From Thermoplasmata archaeon (GTDB taxonomy: Archaea; Thermoplasmatota; Thermoplasmata; Lutacidiplasmatales; UBA184): DNA of 13,530 nt. The position numbers were made by a program, and so were the translations under genes. The stretch spans positions 1 through 13,530 of the forward strand of contig JASHSX010000173.1 of assembly GCA_030040865.1 (NCBI GenBank), given 5' to 3'. Below the pieces are notes generated by a model that was given only the letters and a program-made list of their open reading frames with translations, did no database searches and had not been told where the DNA came from. The number at the start of each line of letters is the position of its first letter. Position 1 is the first letter of the stretch. Below are positions 5,607 through 13,091 of this stretch, one piece after another.

Positions 5607-7055
5607 GTGGCGGACGCCGACCCCCTCCCGAACTTCGTCAACGGGCGATGGGTCCACCCCACCTCCGTGGGCCTGCTCGACGTGCCGGACCCGTCCAGCG
5701 GGTCGGTGATCGCCCGGGTGCCCCGGTCCGGCGGCTCCGAGGTCGACGCCGCCGTCGCGGCCGCGCGGAGCGCGTTCCCCGCCTGGCGAGAGGTCCCGGT
5801 CGCGGAGCGGGCCCATCGGGTGCTCGCGCTGCGGAACCTCCTCGAGGCACGTGCCGAGGCGCTCGCCCGTTGCGTCGTGCGCGAGAACGGGAAGACGCTC
5901 GACGAGGCGCGGGGCTCCGTCCGGCGCGGCATCGAGGCGACGGAGTTCGCGGCGTCCGCGCCGACGACGATGCAGGGAGCGTTCCTCGAAGACGTGACCA
6001 GCGGGGTCGACACGACCCTGATGCGCCAACCCGTCGGGGTCGTCGCGGGGATCACCCCGTTCAACTTTCCGGTGATGATCCCGCTCTGGATGGCTCCGCT
6101 CGCGCTCGTCTGCGGGAACACGTTCGTCCTGAAACCGTCGGAGCGCGTCCCGCTCTCGGCGACCCTGCTCGCCCGGTGGATCGAGGAGGCGAAGTTCCCG
6201 GCGGGCACCTTCAATCTCGTCCACGGCGACGCCGGGGCGGTCGACGCGCTGCTCGGCCATCCCGGAGTGGACGCCGTCTCCTTCGTCGGCTCGGCCCCGA
6301 CCGCGCGCCACGTCTATGCGACCGCGGCCCTGCACGGGAAACGCGTGCAGGCGCTCGCCGGCGCGAAGAACCACCTCATCGTGCTTCCGGACGCGGATCT
6401 CGAGCGTTCGGTGCCGGCCATCGTGTCGAGCGCGTTCGGCCAGTCCGGGGAGCGGTGCCTCGCCGGCAGCGTCGTCGTCGCCGTCGAGCCGATCGGGGAC
6501 CGGCTCGTGGAGCGACTGGCGGCCGAGGTCTCCGGCCTAATCACCGGCCCGGCGGCCGATTCCGTGACCGAGGTGGGACCGGTGATCCGCGCCGAACACC
6601 GGGAGCGCGTGCTCCGCTGGATCGAGGAGGGCAAGCGGCTCGGCGCCCGGGTGGTCGCCGAGGGTCCGGTTCCGGCCGGGGCCTCCGGGTTCTATGTGCC
6701 GCCCGTCCTCTTCGACGGCGTCACGCCCGAGATGGCGATCGCCCAGGAGGAGATCTTCGGGCCGGTGCTCTCGGTGATCCGGGTCCGCTCTCTCGCGGAA
6801 GCTCTCGACGTCGCGAACCGGTCGCGCTTCGGGAACGCGGCCGCGATCTTCACGCGCGACGGCAAGTCGGCCCGGGAGTTCGTGCACCGGATCGAGGCCG
6901 GCATGCTCGGCGTCAATATCGGCGTCCCGGCCCCGGCCGCCTACTTCCCGTTCGTTGGCTGGAAGGGGTCGTTCTACGGCGACCTGCACGTGACCGGGCG
7001 GGACTCGATCGAGTTCTACACGCGCAAGAAGGTCGTCACGACCCGCTGGTTCTGA
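5607..7055 (+). CDS. mmsA: CoA-acylating (methyl)malonate-semialdehyde dehydrogenase
   Basis: An aldehyde dehydrogenase of 482 residues from the chosen GTG. The class markers are those of MMSDH (MmsA/IolA). The catalytic cysteine is Cys284 in SGERCLAGS. The usual general-base Glu region is replaced by LAGAKNHLIVLPDAD. The C-terminus carries GWKGSFYGDLHVTGRDSIEFYT and KKVVTTRW. The N-terminal NFVNGRW is also typical. These enzymes oxidise malonate or methylmalonate semialdehyde with NAD and CoA, losing CO2 to give acetyl- or propionyl-CoA. The frame is open back to a GTG at 5532, but that start lies within or ahead of the likely promoter, and the GTG at 5607 gives the normal family length. Its stop abuts the stop of the convergent omega-aminotransferase, the enzyme that would supply its aldehyde. 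Confidence 0.92.
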   Translation: MADADPLPNFVNGRWVHPTSVGLLDVPDPSSGSVIARVPRSGGSEVDAAVAAARSAFPAWREVPVAERAHRVLALRNLLEARAEALARCVVRENGKTLDEARGSVRRGIEATEFAASAPTTMQGAFLEDVTSGVDTTLMRQPVGVVAGITPFNFPVMIPLWMAPLALVCGNTFVLKPSERVPLSATLLARWIEEAKFPAGTFNLVHGDAGAVDALLGHPGVDAVSFVGSAPTARHVYATAALHGKRVQALAGAKNHLIVLPDADLERSVPAIVSSAFGQSGERCLAGSVVVAVEPIGDRLVERLAAEVSGLITGPAADSVTEVGPVIRAEHRERVLRWIEEGKRLGARVVAEGPVPAGASGFYVPPVLFDGVTPEMAIAQEEIFGPVLSVIRVRSLAEALDVANRSRFGNAAAIFTRDGKSAREFVHRIEAGMLGVNIGVPAPAAYFPFVGWKGSFYGDLHVTGRDSIEFYTRKKVVTTRWF

Positions 7056-8396
7056 TCAGCCGGCCGCGTCGGCGGCCGCGTCCGCGATCGTGAGGGCGCG
7101 GTCGAGCACCTCGAGGCCGCGGTCGAGCTCCTCCCGGGTCACGATGAGCGGCGGGGCGACGATGAGATGGGAGACCCACCCGACGCAGTAGACGCCGTCC
7201 TTCATCATCGCCGCGGTGACCTGGTCGACGACGAGCGGTCGGCCGGCGAGCTTGTCGTCCTCGGTGTTGAACGGCGCCCGGGTCTTCCGGTTCTTCACGA
7301 GCTCGACCGCGGCGAACAGCCCCAGTCCCCGGACCTCGCCGACCGACCGGTGCCGCTCCTGGATCTCCCGCAGGCGGCGGAGCAGGTACTCGCCGTCCGT
7401 CCGAGACTTCTCGAGGAGCCCCAGCCGTCGGTACTCCCCGATCGCCGCCACGGCCGGTCCGAGCGTGAGGGGATGCGCCTCGTAGGTGTGCCCGTGCGGG
7501 AAGTACCGGTCCGTGAAGGTCGCGTGGACCGCGGAGGTCGTGGCGGTGAGCCCGAGCGGGATGTATGCCCCGGTGATCCCCTTCGCCGTCGTGAGAAGAT
7601 CCGGTCGGACGCCCCAGCGGTCGACCGCGAACCACTCCCCGACCCGGCCCCATCCGGTCATGACCTCGTCGGCGATGAGGAGGACCCCGTGCTTCGCGGT
7701 GATCGCCCGGATCTTCGGCAGGTACTCCGGCACCGGGACGATCACGCCGTTCGTGCCGACGATCGGCTCGACGATCATCGCCGCGATGTCGCCCTCGCGC
7801 TCGATCTGCTCGTCGACGTAGTCGGCGCACGCCACGTGGCAGCTCGGGTACGTGAGGCCGAACGGGCACCGGTAGCAGTAGCAGTCGGGGGCGAACACGG
7901 TCCCGGGGACCCGCTGCACCTTCTCGATCGGCCGACGCCTCAGGTCCCCCGTGACGGAGATCGACGCGGCCGTCGCCCCGTGGTACGACTTGTGCCGGCT
8001 GAGGATCTTCGACCGTCCCGTCGCGACGCGGGCGATCTTGAGGGCCGCCTCGTTCGCCTCTGTGCCCGAGGTGCTGAAGAAGAACCGGTCGAGTCCCGAG
8101 GGGAGCACCTCGCGCAGCGCCAGGCTGAGACGCGCCCGCGCCTCGGTGGCGAAGCCGGGGACGGCGTAGGCGAGCGTGCGCGCCTGCTGGGCGATCGCGT
8201 CGACGACGGCCGGATTCCCGTGGCCCAAGTTCGTCGCGATGAGCTGGGAGGAGAGGTCGAGGTACTCCTTCCCCGACGCGTCCCAGAACGTGGACCCCGC
8301 CGCCCGGACGACGACGAGCGGGTCCCAACCGCCCTGGCGGCGCCACGTCACGTAGTTGGTCTCGCGGACGACCCGGGCGATCTCATCCCCCTCCAT
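7056..8396 (-). CDS. Class III omega-amino-acid aminotransferase
   Basis: A 446-residue class III PLP aminotransferase. The motifs are clear: STSGTEANEAALKIAR (108-123), SYHGAT (137-142), LIADEVMTGWGRVGEWFA with Asp243, and the cofactor Lys272 in TTAKGITGAYIPLG. Overall it resembles beta-alanine/taurine:pyruvate-type omega-aminotransferases, which move an amino group from a terminal amine to pyruvate or 2-oxoglutarate and leave a semialdehyde. An unusual cysteine set lies between strands at 172-190 (Cys172, Cys174, Cys177, Cys186, Cys190). It follows the amidohydrolase in one operon after a 9-base gap and uses AGGAG (8403-8407) as Shine-Dalgarno site before its ATG. The convergent neighbour mmsA points to beta-alanine or beta-aminoisobutyrate as substrate, which is inference. 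Confidence 0.88.
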   Translation of the reverse strand: MEGDEIARVVRETNYVTWRRQGGWDPLVVVRAAGSTFWDASGKEYLDLSSQLIATNLGHGNPAVVDAIAQQARTLAYAVPGFATEARARLSLALREVLPSGLDRFFFSTSGTEANEAALKIARVATGRSKILSRHKSYHGATAASISVTGDLRRRPIEKVQRVPGTVFAPDCYCYRCPFGLTYPSCHVACADYVDEQIEREGDIAAMIVEPIVGTNGVIVPVPEYLPKIRAITAKHGVLLIADEVMTGWGRVGEWFAVDRWGVRPDLLTTAKGITGAYIPLGLTATTSAVHATFTDRYFPHGHTYEAHPLTLGPAVAAIGEYRRLGLLEKSRTDGEYLLRRLREIQERHRSVGEVRGLGLFAAVELVKNRKTRAPFNTEDDKLAGRPLVVDQVTAAMMKDGVYCVGWVSHLIVAPPLIVTREELDRGLEVLDRALTIADAAADAAG

Positions 8397-8402
8397 GGTG
8401 GG

Positions 8403-8407
8403 CTCCT
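8403..8407 (-). promoter_or_regulatory. Shine-Dalgarno site overlapping the upstream stop codon
   Basis: AGGAG stands 6 bases before the aminotransferase ATG and shares its first bases with the TAG stop of the amidohydrolase gene (TAGGAG). A ribosome ending the first gene stops on the second gene's binding site, so translation is probably coupled. Confidence 0.65.
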
Positions 8408-9251
8408 AGCTACCGGGGGTGCCGCGGTCCAGCCGGAAGAGCCGGCGGGCGTTCCCTCCCAGGATCGCGGCCCGGTCCGCCTCGGGGAGGTCGAGGCCGG
8501 CGACGAGGCCCACGGCCGTCGCGATCGACTCGAGCGGCCAGTCCGAGCCGTACAGGATCCGGTCCGGCGAGCCCACCGTGACGATGGAGTTGAGGAGCCG
8601 CCGCCGGCACCGCTCGATCATGCGGTCGAAGTAGTGCGCGGTCGGGGAGGCGAGGAGGCCGGAGGTGTCGGCGTACACGTTCTCGTTCTTGTAGACCAGC
8701 TCCGCGGCCTCCTCCATCCACGGGTTCCCGAAGTGGCAGAGGACGAACCGGACGTCCGGATACCGGACCGCGACCTCGTCGACCTCGATCGGCCGGGCGT
8801 ACTTCACGAGCCCGCCCCGGTCCATCGTGTCGCCCTGGTGGATCATCACGGGGACCGCTCGACGGTGGGCGAACTCGTAGACCGGCCCGAGCCGGGCGTC
8901 GTGGGGGTAGAACGGCAGGTAGCCGGGGAACAGCTTGACGGCCGCGATCCCGGTCTCCTTCTCCCACCGCGCGAGCGTCGCGTCGACGACCGAGGGACCC
9001 TTCGTGGGGTCCACGGTCACGACAGGGCGCAACCGACCCCGGCTCTCCTCGGTGAGCTGGCGGCCCTCCGCAAGCGCCTCGTCGGCCCCCGGGGCCTGGT
9101 GGAGCTGGATCACGAGGCCGACCTCGACGCCCGCGCCGTCCAGCTCCCGGAGCAGGCCACGCACCGAATAGTCCACCGTCGGGCCGTAGGAGTTGACCGG
9201 GAGGTCGGGCCACCACCGGCTCAAGTGCAGGTGGCAGTCGACGCCTCCCAT
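8406..9251 (-). CDS. Amidohydrolase-2 family metal-dependent hydrolase or decarboxylase
   Basis: A 281-residue TIM-barrel protein of the amidohydrolase-related (amidohydrolase 2) family. Metal-site candidates are His7 and His9 (VDCHLHLS), His138 (PVMIHQGD), His173 (VLCHFGNPW) and Asp237 (ILYGSDWPLES). Lys106 (AAVKLFPGY) lies on a strand as well. Relatives include aminocarboxymuconate-semialdehyde and resorcylate-type decarboxylases as well as hydrolases, so the reaction cannot be fixed from sequence. It is not a dihydropyrimidinase-type protein. It is first in an operon with the omega-aminotransferase, which suggests it makes or removes a carboxylated or amide-bearing intermediate in the same pathway. 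The ATG at 9251 directly precedes the conserved first strand. A weak TATA-like CCATAAG is near 9298-9304. Confidence 0.85.
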   Translation of the reverse strand: MGGVDCHLHLSRWWPDLPVNSYGPTVDYSVRGLLRELDGAGVEVGLVIQLHQAPGADEALAEGRQLTEESRGRLRPVVTVDPTKGPSVVDATLARWEKETGIAAVKLFPGYLPFYPHDARLGPVYEFAHRRAVPVMIHQGDTMDRGGLVKYARPIEVDEVAVRYPDVRFVLCHFGNPWMEEAAELVYKNENVYADTSGLLASPTAHYFDRMIERCRRRLLNSIVTVGSPDRILYGSDWPLESIATAVGLVAGLDLPEADRAAILGGNARRLFRLDRGTPGS

Positions 9252-9321
9252 CGATCCCGTCGTGGCCGATCGCCCGGGTCCGGGAGGGGAATTGGCGCTT
9301 ATGGGTGTCGGAGCCCGGCGA

Positions 9322-9969
9322 CTACGAGGGCGTCTCCGTCGGCTCGGCCGGCCGGTCGAGGGAGAGGGCTGCGGAGCCGCCCCCGGCCGTCACCAGGATC
9401 CAGCGGGCCGGGGCGTCCCCGCGCCCCCGCCTCCGCTCCTCGATCAGGAGCCGACGCGCCGACGCCTCGCGCAGGACGGCTTCGAACCCTTCCTCCGACA
9501 GTTCGACCGACGGGATCTTCCCCTCGTTCGTCCAGACCAGGAGGAACTCCCGGTGCGCGGGCGCGGGGGCCTTCCGGGAGACCAGGGCGAGCGAGAACGT
9601 CGGATCGGCCCAAGGGAGCCCCCGGATCTCCCCGTTGGAGAGCACGAGCTCGATCCCGTCCTCGAACAGGAGCGCGTCGAGCGGCCAGTTCGCGAGCTCC
9701 CGGCGCAGCAGGACGTGCTGGACGGCGCCCAGCCCGAGCAGGACCGCTCCGAACAGGGCGAACGCGATCCCGAGCACCGACCCGTTCGTGAGATAGACCG
9801 CGACGCCCGCCGCGACCACGGTGCCCCCGAGGCCGATCAGGGCGTAGCGACCGGCGCGCGCCGGGCGCTCGAGCCACCGACGCAGGAACTCGGCCTCCGC
9901 GCCGGTGCGGATGAGCGAGGTCCCCGGCTCCCCCGCGGAGCCGGTGTCTCCGCTCTCCGGGGCTTCCAA
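9322..9969 (-). CDS. Small two-helix membrane protein, unknown function
   Basis: A 215-residue protein I do not recognise as a named family. After a polar N-terminus come two hydrophobic helices at about 42-60 (YALIGLGGTVVAAGVAVYL) and 65-86 (VLGIAFALFGAVLLGLGAVQHV). The soluble part (95-215) looks like alternating strands and a final helix: WPLDALLFEDGIELVLSNG, then GLPWADPTFSLALVS, FLLVWTNEGKIPS, and EEGFEAVLREASARRLL. This resembles a PH-like fold, and the plan echoes the PH-domain protein at 3299-4021. The tail is low-complexity. The start is TTG at 9969, supported by GGAGGG 6 bases upstream. It could also share a transcript with the amidohydrolase gene 70 bases downstream. No enzymatic residues are evident. 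Confidence 0.72.
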   Translation of the reverse strand: MEAPESGDTGSAGEPGTSLIRTGAEAEFLRRWLERPARAGRYALIGLGGTVVAAGVAVYLTNGSVLGIAFALFGAVLLGLGAVQHVLLRRELANWPLDALLFEDGIELVLSNGEIRGLPWADPTFSLALVSRKAPAPAHREFLLVWTNEGKIPSVELSEEGFEAVLREASARRLLIEERRRGRGDAPARWILVTAGGGSAALSLDRPAEPTETPS

Positions 9970-9975
9970 TCGGGG

Positions 9976-9981
9976 CCCTCC
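9976..9981 (-). promoter_or_regulatory. Shine-Dalgarno site deciding a TTG start
   Basis: GGAGGG lies 6 bases before the TTG at 9969 on the minus strand. With no ATG or GTG at a suitable place, this site makes the rare TTG the best start for the membrane protein. Confidence 0.55.
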
Positions 9982-10032
9982 GGGGCAAGGGAGCAGCCGA
10001 CCGTCCTAATCCCTCGGACCTCCGGACATCCC

Positions 10033-10040
10033 GTATTTTC
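10033..10040. promoter_or_regulatory. A/T core in the divergent gap before the GABA aminotransferase
   Basis: GTATTTTC (minus strand GAAAATAC) is the main A/T-rich element of the 127-base gap between the membrane-protein gene (minus) and the GABA-aminotransferase-like gene (plus). A start about 25 bases to either side would give leaders of roughly 35-40 bases, each including the Shine-Dalgarno site of its gene. A second candidate for the plus strand is CATATG at 10062-10067, but it would start transcription at the Shine-Dalgarno site. Confidence 0.4.
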
Positions 10041-10082
10041 CGTGGCCGGAACTCGCAACCTCATATGGGACGCCGCCTCTTC

Positions 10083-10090
10083 GAGGAGGA
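10083..10090 (+). promoter_or_regulatory. Strong Shine-Dalgarno site of the GABA aminotransferase
   Basis: GAGGAGGA ends 6 bases before the ATG at 10097. It fixes the start and indicates a leadered mRNA, in contrast with the leaderless-looking toxin-antitoxin genes. Confidence 0.65.
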
Positions 10091-10096
10091 CGGCCG

Positions 10097-11584
10097 ATGA
10101 CCGAGCGCGGCGCGTGGCTGAGCTTCCCCGACGCGCCCCGGATCGTGGTGCCGCCGCCCGGTCCGAAATCGAAGGCGCTCCTGGGCGACCAGGCTCGCTG
10201 GGAGACCGACGCGGTGAGCTACCCCCACGCCTTCCCGATGGCGCCCCGGCTCGCCCAGGGGTCGACGATCGAGGACGTCGACGGGAACCGGTTCGTCGAC
10301 TGGGTCGCCGGCATCTCGGTCCTCAACCTGGGCCACCGCCACCCGCGGGTCGTGGCCGCGGTCGAGCGACAGCTCGAGCTGCTCTGGCACGGCCTCGAGC
10401 TTCCGACCGAGGCCCGGGTCGGCTTCCTCCGCGAGCTCGAGGACCGCCTGCCCGGAAAGCTCCGGAACCACGCCCGCATCTTCTTCACGGTCACCGGAGG
10501 CGATGCGATCGAGACCGCGGTCAACCTGGCCGACTTCGCCCAGGGGAAGCACGGTACCGTCGCGTTCTCGGGGGCGTACCACGGCGTCCACGGGGGCGTC
10601 GTCGGGCTCACGAGCGGCCGGCGCTACCACGCCACCAGCGCGTTCCACGGCGGCACGGTCGTACGGGTCCCGTACCCGGATCCGTACCGTCCGGTGCTCG
10701 GCGCCCAGGACGGATCGGCGGGCACGATCTCGTACCTCGAGCACCTCGCGAACGACCCGCACTCCGGCGTCGACGCGATCTCCTCGGTCCTGGTGGAACC
10801 GGTCCTGGGGGAGGGGGGCTACGTCGTGCCGCCCGACGACTTCCTCCCGTCGCTGCGGGAGTTCTGCGACGCCCACTCGATCCCCCTCATCGCCGACGAG
10901 GTCCAGACCGGTCTCGGTCGCACGGGCCGGATGTGGGCCGTCGAGCACGCCGGAGTGACCCCGGACCTCCTCTGCATCGCGAAGTCGATCGGCGGGGGGA
11001 TCCCGCTCTCGCTCGTCGCCTACCGGGACGATCTCGTGAAGGAGCTGCCTCGGGGATTCCACCTCGGCACGTACCGGGCCAACCCGCTCGCGCTCGCCGC
11101 CGGGACCGAGGTGCTGAAGGTCCTCGGCGAGGGCGATCTCCTCGACCGCGTGCGGAAACGCGGGGCGAAGACGGTCGAGCGGTTCCGCTCGATGGCGTCC
11201 GACCACCGCGCCCTCGGGGACGTTCGGGGACGGGGGTTCATGATCGGTACCGAGTTCGTCAAGCACCGCTCGACCCGGGAGGCGTGGGGGGAGCGCGCGA
11301 AGGCGATGCGCTCGGCGCTGTTCGCGCGCGGCGTGCTGATGCACACCTGCGGCGCCTGGGACCAGGTGCTCCGGTTCATGGCCCCGCTCACGATCGAGGA
11401 CGAGCTGTTGGAACGGGGGCTCGTCGCGTACGAGGACGCCCTGGATAGCTTCGAGACGACGGCTCCGTCCCGGATCCCGGCGATGATCGGCCGCGCTCCG
11501 CAGGGGCGACACCGGCCCCCGACGCAGCCGGGGATCCCGGCGCCCCGGGGCCCTCCGGTGCCGAGCCGAACGTTCCCGGAGTAG
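10097..11584 (+). CDS. gabT: Class III aminotransferase, 4-aminobutyrate aminotransferase-like
   Basis: A 495-residue class III PLP aminotransferase. The cofactor lysine is Lys296 (CIAKSIGGGIPLS), with Asp267 in LIADEVQTGLGRTGRMWA and YHG at 161-163. The TYRANPLALAAG region and the VRGRGFMIGTEFV strand are as in GabT. The N-terminal PPPGPKSKALL with SYPHAFP is typical of archaeal GABA/ornithine-type aminotransferases and the related archaeal amino-acid racemases. GabT converts GABA and 2-oxoglutarate to succinate semialdehyde and glutamate. The usual SG(A/S)EA cofactor loop reads VTGGDAIETA (132-141). Residues from about 455 on form an extra Pro/Arg-rich, probably disordered tail. Two aldehyde dehydrogenases converge on it across a 9-base gap and would supply and consume its substrate and product. 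A racemase role cannot be excluded. Confidence 0.85.
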   Translation: MTERGAWLSFPDAPRIVVPPPGPKSKALLGDQARWETDAVSYPHAFPMAPRLAQGSTIEDVDGNRFVDWVAGISVLNLGHRHPRVVAAVERQLELLWHGLELPTEARVGFLRELEDRLPGKLRNHARIFFTVTGGDAIETAVNLADFAQGKHGTVAFSGAYHGVHGGVVGLTSGRRYHATSAFHGGTVVRVPYPDPYRPVLGAQDGSAGTISYLEHLANDPHSGVDAISSVLVEPVLGEGGYVVPPDDFLPSLREFCDAHSIPLIADEVQTGLGRTGRMWAVEHAGVTPDLLCIAKSIGGGIPLSLVAYRDDLVKELPRGFHLGTYRANPLALAAGTEVLKVLGEGDLLDRVRKRGAKTVERFRSMASDHRALGDVRGRGFMIGTEFVKHRSTREAWGERAKAMRSALFARGVLMHTCGAWDQVLRFMAPLTIEDELLERGLVAYEDALDSFETTAPSRIPAMIGRAPQGRHRPPTQPGIPAPRGPPVPSRTFPE

Positions 11585-11593
11585 CCGACCGGC

Positions 11594-13081
11594 CTACGCG
11601 CCCGCGAAATTGACCGAGATCAGCTTGACCTCGGTCATCTCCTGCATCGCGTAGCGGAGCCCCTCGCGGCCGAGGCCGCTGTCGCGCACCCCGCCGAACG
11701 GGAGGGCGTCCCATCGCAGGTTCGTGGGGTCGTTCAGGTGGACGCCGCCGGCGCGGATCTCCTTCGCGAGGCGGAAGCCCCGCGCGAGGTCGCGCGTGAA
11801 CACCGCGGCCTGGAGCCCGTACGGCGTTCCGTTCGCGATGCGGACCGCGTCGTCGAGCGTCGCGAACCGAACGATCGGCGCGATCGGACCGAACGGCTCC
11901 TCCCGGACGACCCGCGCGGATTCGGGCACCGCGTCGAGGACGGTCGGCTCGAAGAAGCTCCCCTCGGTGCGATCGGGGGGACGGCGGCCCCCGGCGAGGA
12001 GCTGGGCGTCCTGCCGTCGCGCCTCCTCCACCAGCCGCTCCACCCGGTCCACCGCCCCGGCGTCGATGAGGGGACCCACCTCGGTGCTCTCGTCGAGCGC
12101 GGGCCCGACCTTGAGCGCCCGCGCCTTCTCGGCCAGGTGGTGCGCGAACCGTTCGGCGATCGGTTCCGCGACCAGGAATCGCTTCGACGCCGTGCAGACC
12201 TGGCCCGAGTAGGAGAAGACGCCCCGCGCGGCCGCCGCGACGGCGACGTCCATCGGGGCATCGTCGAGGACGACGAACGGGTCGAGCCCGCCCATCTCGA
12301 GGATGACCCGCTTCGCGTGGCGGCCGGCGCGCTCGGCGATCCCCTTCCCCACGTCGGTGGAACCGGTGAACGTGATCAGACGGGTCGCGGGGTGCTCGAC
12401 GAGGGTGTTCCCGACGGCCCCGCCGGGGCCGGTCACGACGTTCACGACCCCGGCCGGAAGGCCCGCCGCGACCAGGTGCTCCGCGAGGCGGAGTGCCGTG
12501 AACGGGGCCGCGCTCGTCGGCTTCGCGACCACGGGGTTCCCGGCAGCGAGGGCCGGCGCGATCTTGTGGCAGAGCAGGTTGAGCGGGAAGTTGAACGGCC
12601 CGATCGCGACGACGACCCCGATCGGGTCGCGGACCGAGAAGAGGAAGCGCGACTCGTTGCCCGCCGGCCGCTCGAAGGCGTCGGCCGGGAAGCTCTCGCC
12701 GCCGAGCTGGCGGATCTCCTCCGCCGCGATGCCGAAGACGCCGACCGCCCGGTCGACCTCGACGCGGGCGTCGGCGATCGGCTTGCCCACCTCGGACGCG
12801 ATGAGCCGGGCCATCGTCTCGCGATCGGAGCGCAGCCGGTCCGCCGTGGCCCTCAGGAGGCGGGCCCGCTCGTGACCGGGGACGTGCGCCCACGTGGGCT
12901 CGGCCGCGGCGGCGGCGTCGACGGCGGCTCGGGCCTCGTCGGCCGAGGCGATCGGGGCCTCTCCGAGGAGGCGACCGGTCGAGGGGTCGACGACCGGCGC
13001 GTACCGACCCGACGCGGGCCGGCTCCAGACGCCTCCGATGAGGAGGGCCCCCTTGCCGCCGGCCGGGATCCCGTCGATCAC
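11594..13081 (-). CDS. NAD(P)-dependent aldehyde dehydrogenase, probably succinate-semialdehyde type
   Basis: A complete aldehyde dehydrogenase of 495 residues. The active site shows Cys296 (SYSGQVCTASKR), the general base Glu262 (VILEMGGLDP) and Asn164 (PFNFPLNLL). The Rossmann motif TGSTDVGKG is at 239-247, and EEPFGPIAPI lies near the C-terminus. The GVFSYSGQVC context is also common in non-phosphorylating GAPDH and lactaldehyde dehydrogenases, so the substrate is open. Beside a GABA aminotransferase and an aminobutyraldehyde dehydrogenase, succinate semialdehyde to succinate is the natural guess. The frame extends upstream to 13336, but the GTG at 13081 sits 8 bases after the stop of the preceding gene, is preceded by AGGGG, and gives the normal family length. 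It is second in an operon with the dehydrogenase at the right edge. Confidence 0.88.
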   Translation of the reverse strand: MIDGIPAGGKGALLIGGVWSRPASGRYAPVVDPSTGRLLGEAPIASADEARAAVDAAAAAEPTWAHVPGHERARLLRATADRLRSDRETMARLIASEVGKPIADARVEVDRAVGVFGIAAEEIRQLGGESFPADAFERPAGNESRFLFSVRDPIGVVVAIGPFNFPLNLLCHKIAPALAAGNPVVAKPTSAAPFTALRLAEHLVAAGLPAGVVNVVTGPGGAVGNTLVEHPATRLITFTGSTDVGKGIAERAGRHAKRVILEMGGLDPFVVLDDAPMDVAVAAAARGVFSYSGQVCTASKRFLVAEPIAERFAHHLAEKARALKVGPALDESTEVGPLIDAGAVDRVERLVEEARRQDAQLLAGGRRPPDRTEGSFFEPTVLDAVPESARVVREEPFGPIAPIVRFATLDDAVRIANGTPYGLQAAVFTRDLARGFRLAKEIRAGGVHLNDPTNLRWDALPFGGVRDSGLGREGLRYAMQEMTEVKLISVNFAGA

Positions 13082-13086
13082 GACGG

Positions 13087-13091
13087 CCCCT
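13087..13091 (-). promoter_or_regulatory. Shine-Dalgarno site overlapping the stop of the upstream dehydrogenase
   Basis: AGGGG stands 5 bases before the GTG start at 13081 and begins inside the TAG stop (13092-13090) of the upstream dehydrogenase. This repeats the stop-within-ribosome-site arrangement seen at 8403-8408 and supports coupled translation of the two dehydrogenases. Confidence 0.5.

Noticed and set aside
4060..5709. A 549-codon plus-strand frame antisense to the GSAM-like gene
   Set aside because: The opposite strand encodes a complete PLP enzyme with all core motifs, while this frame has none and runs into the mmsA start region.
7167..9791. An 874-codon open frame on the plus strand across the aminotransferase, amidohydrolase and membrane-protein genes
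   Set aside because: Its translation is a repetitive Arg/Asp/Val/Pro mix without motifs and is antisense to three clearly recognisable proteins. Long antisense frames are expected in DNA this GC-rich.
9193..11448. A 751-codon plus-strand frame crossing the divergent gap and gabT
   Set aside because: It overlaps well-supported genes in another frame or on the other strand, crosses a promoter region, and has the low-complexity Arg/Gly/Pro composition of a shadow frame.
11388..12893. A 501-codon minus-strand frame inside the aldehyde dehydrogenase
   Set aside because: It is a frame shadow of the dehydrogenase with a GC-driven Arg/Gly/Pro composition, and it also overlaps the end of gabT.
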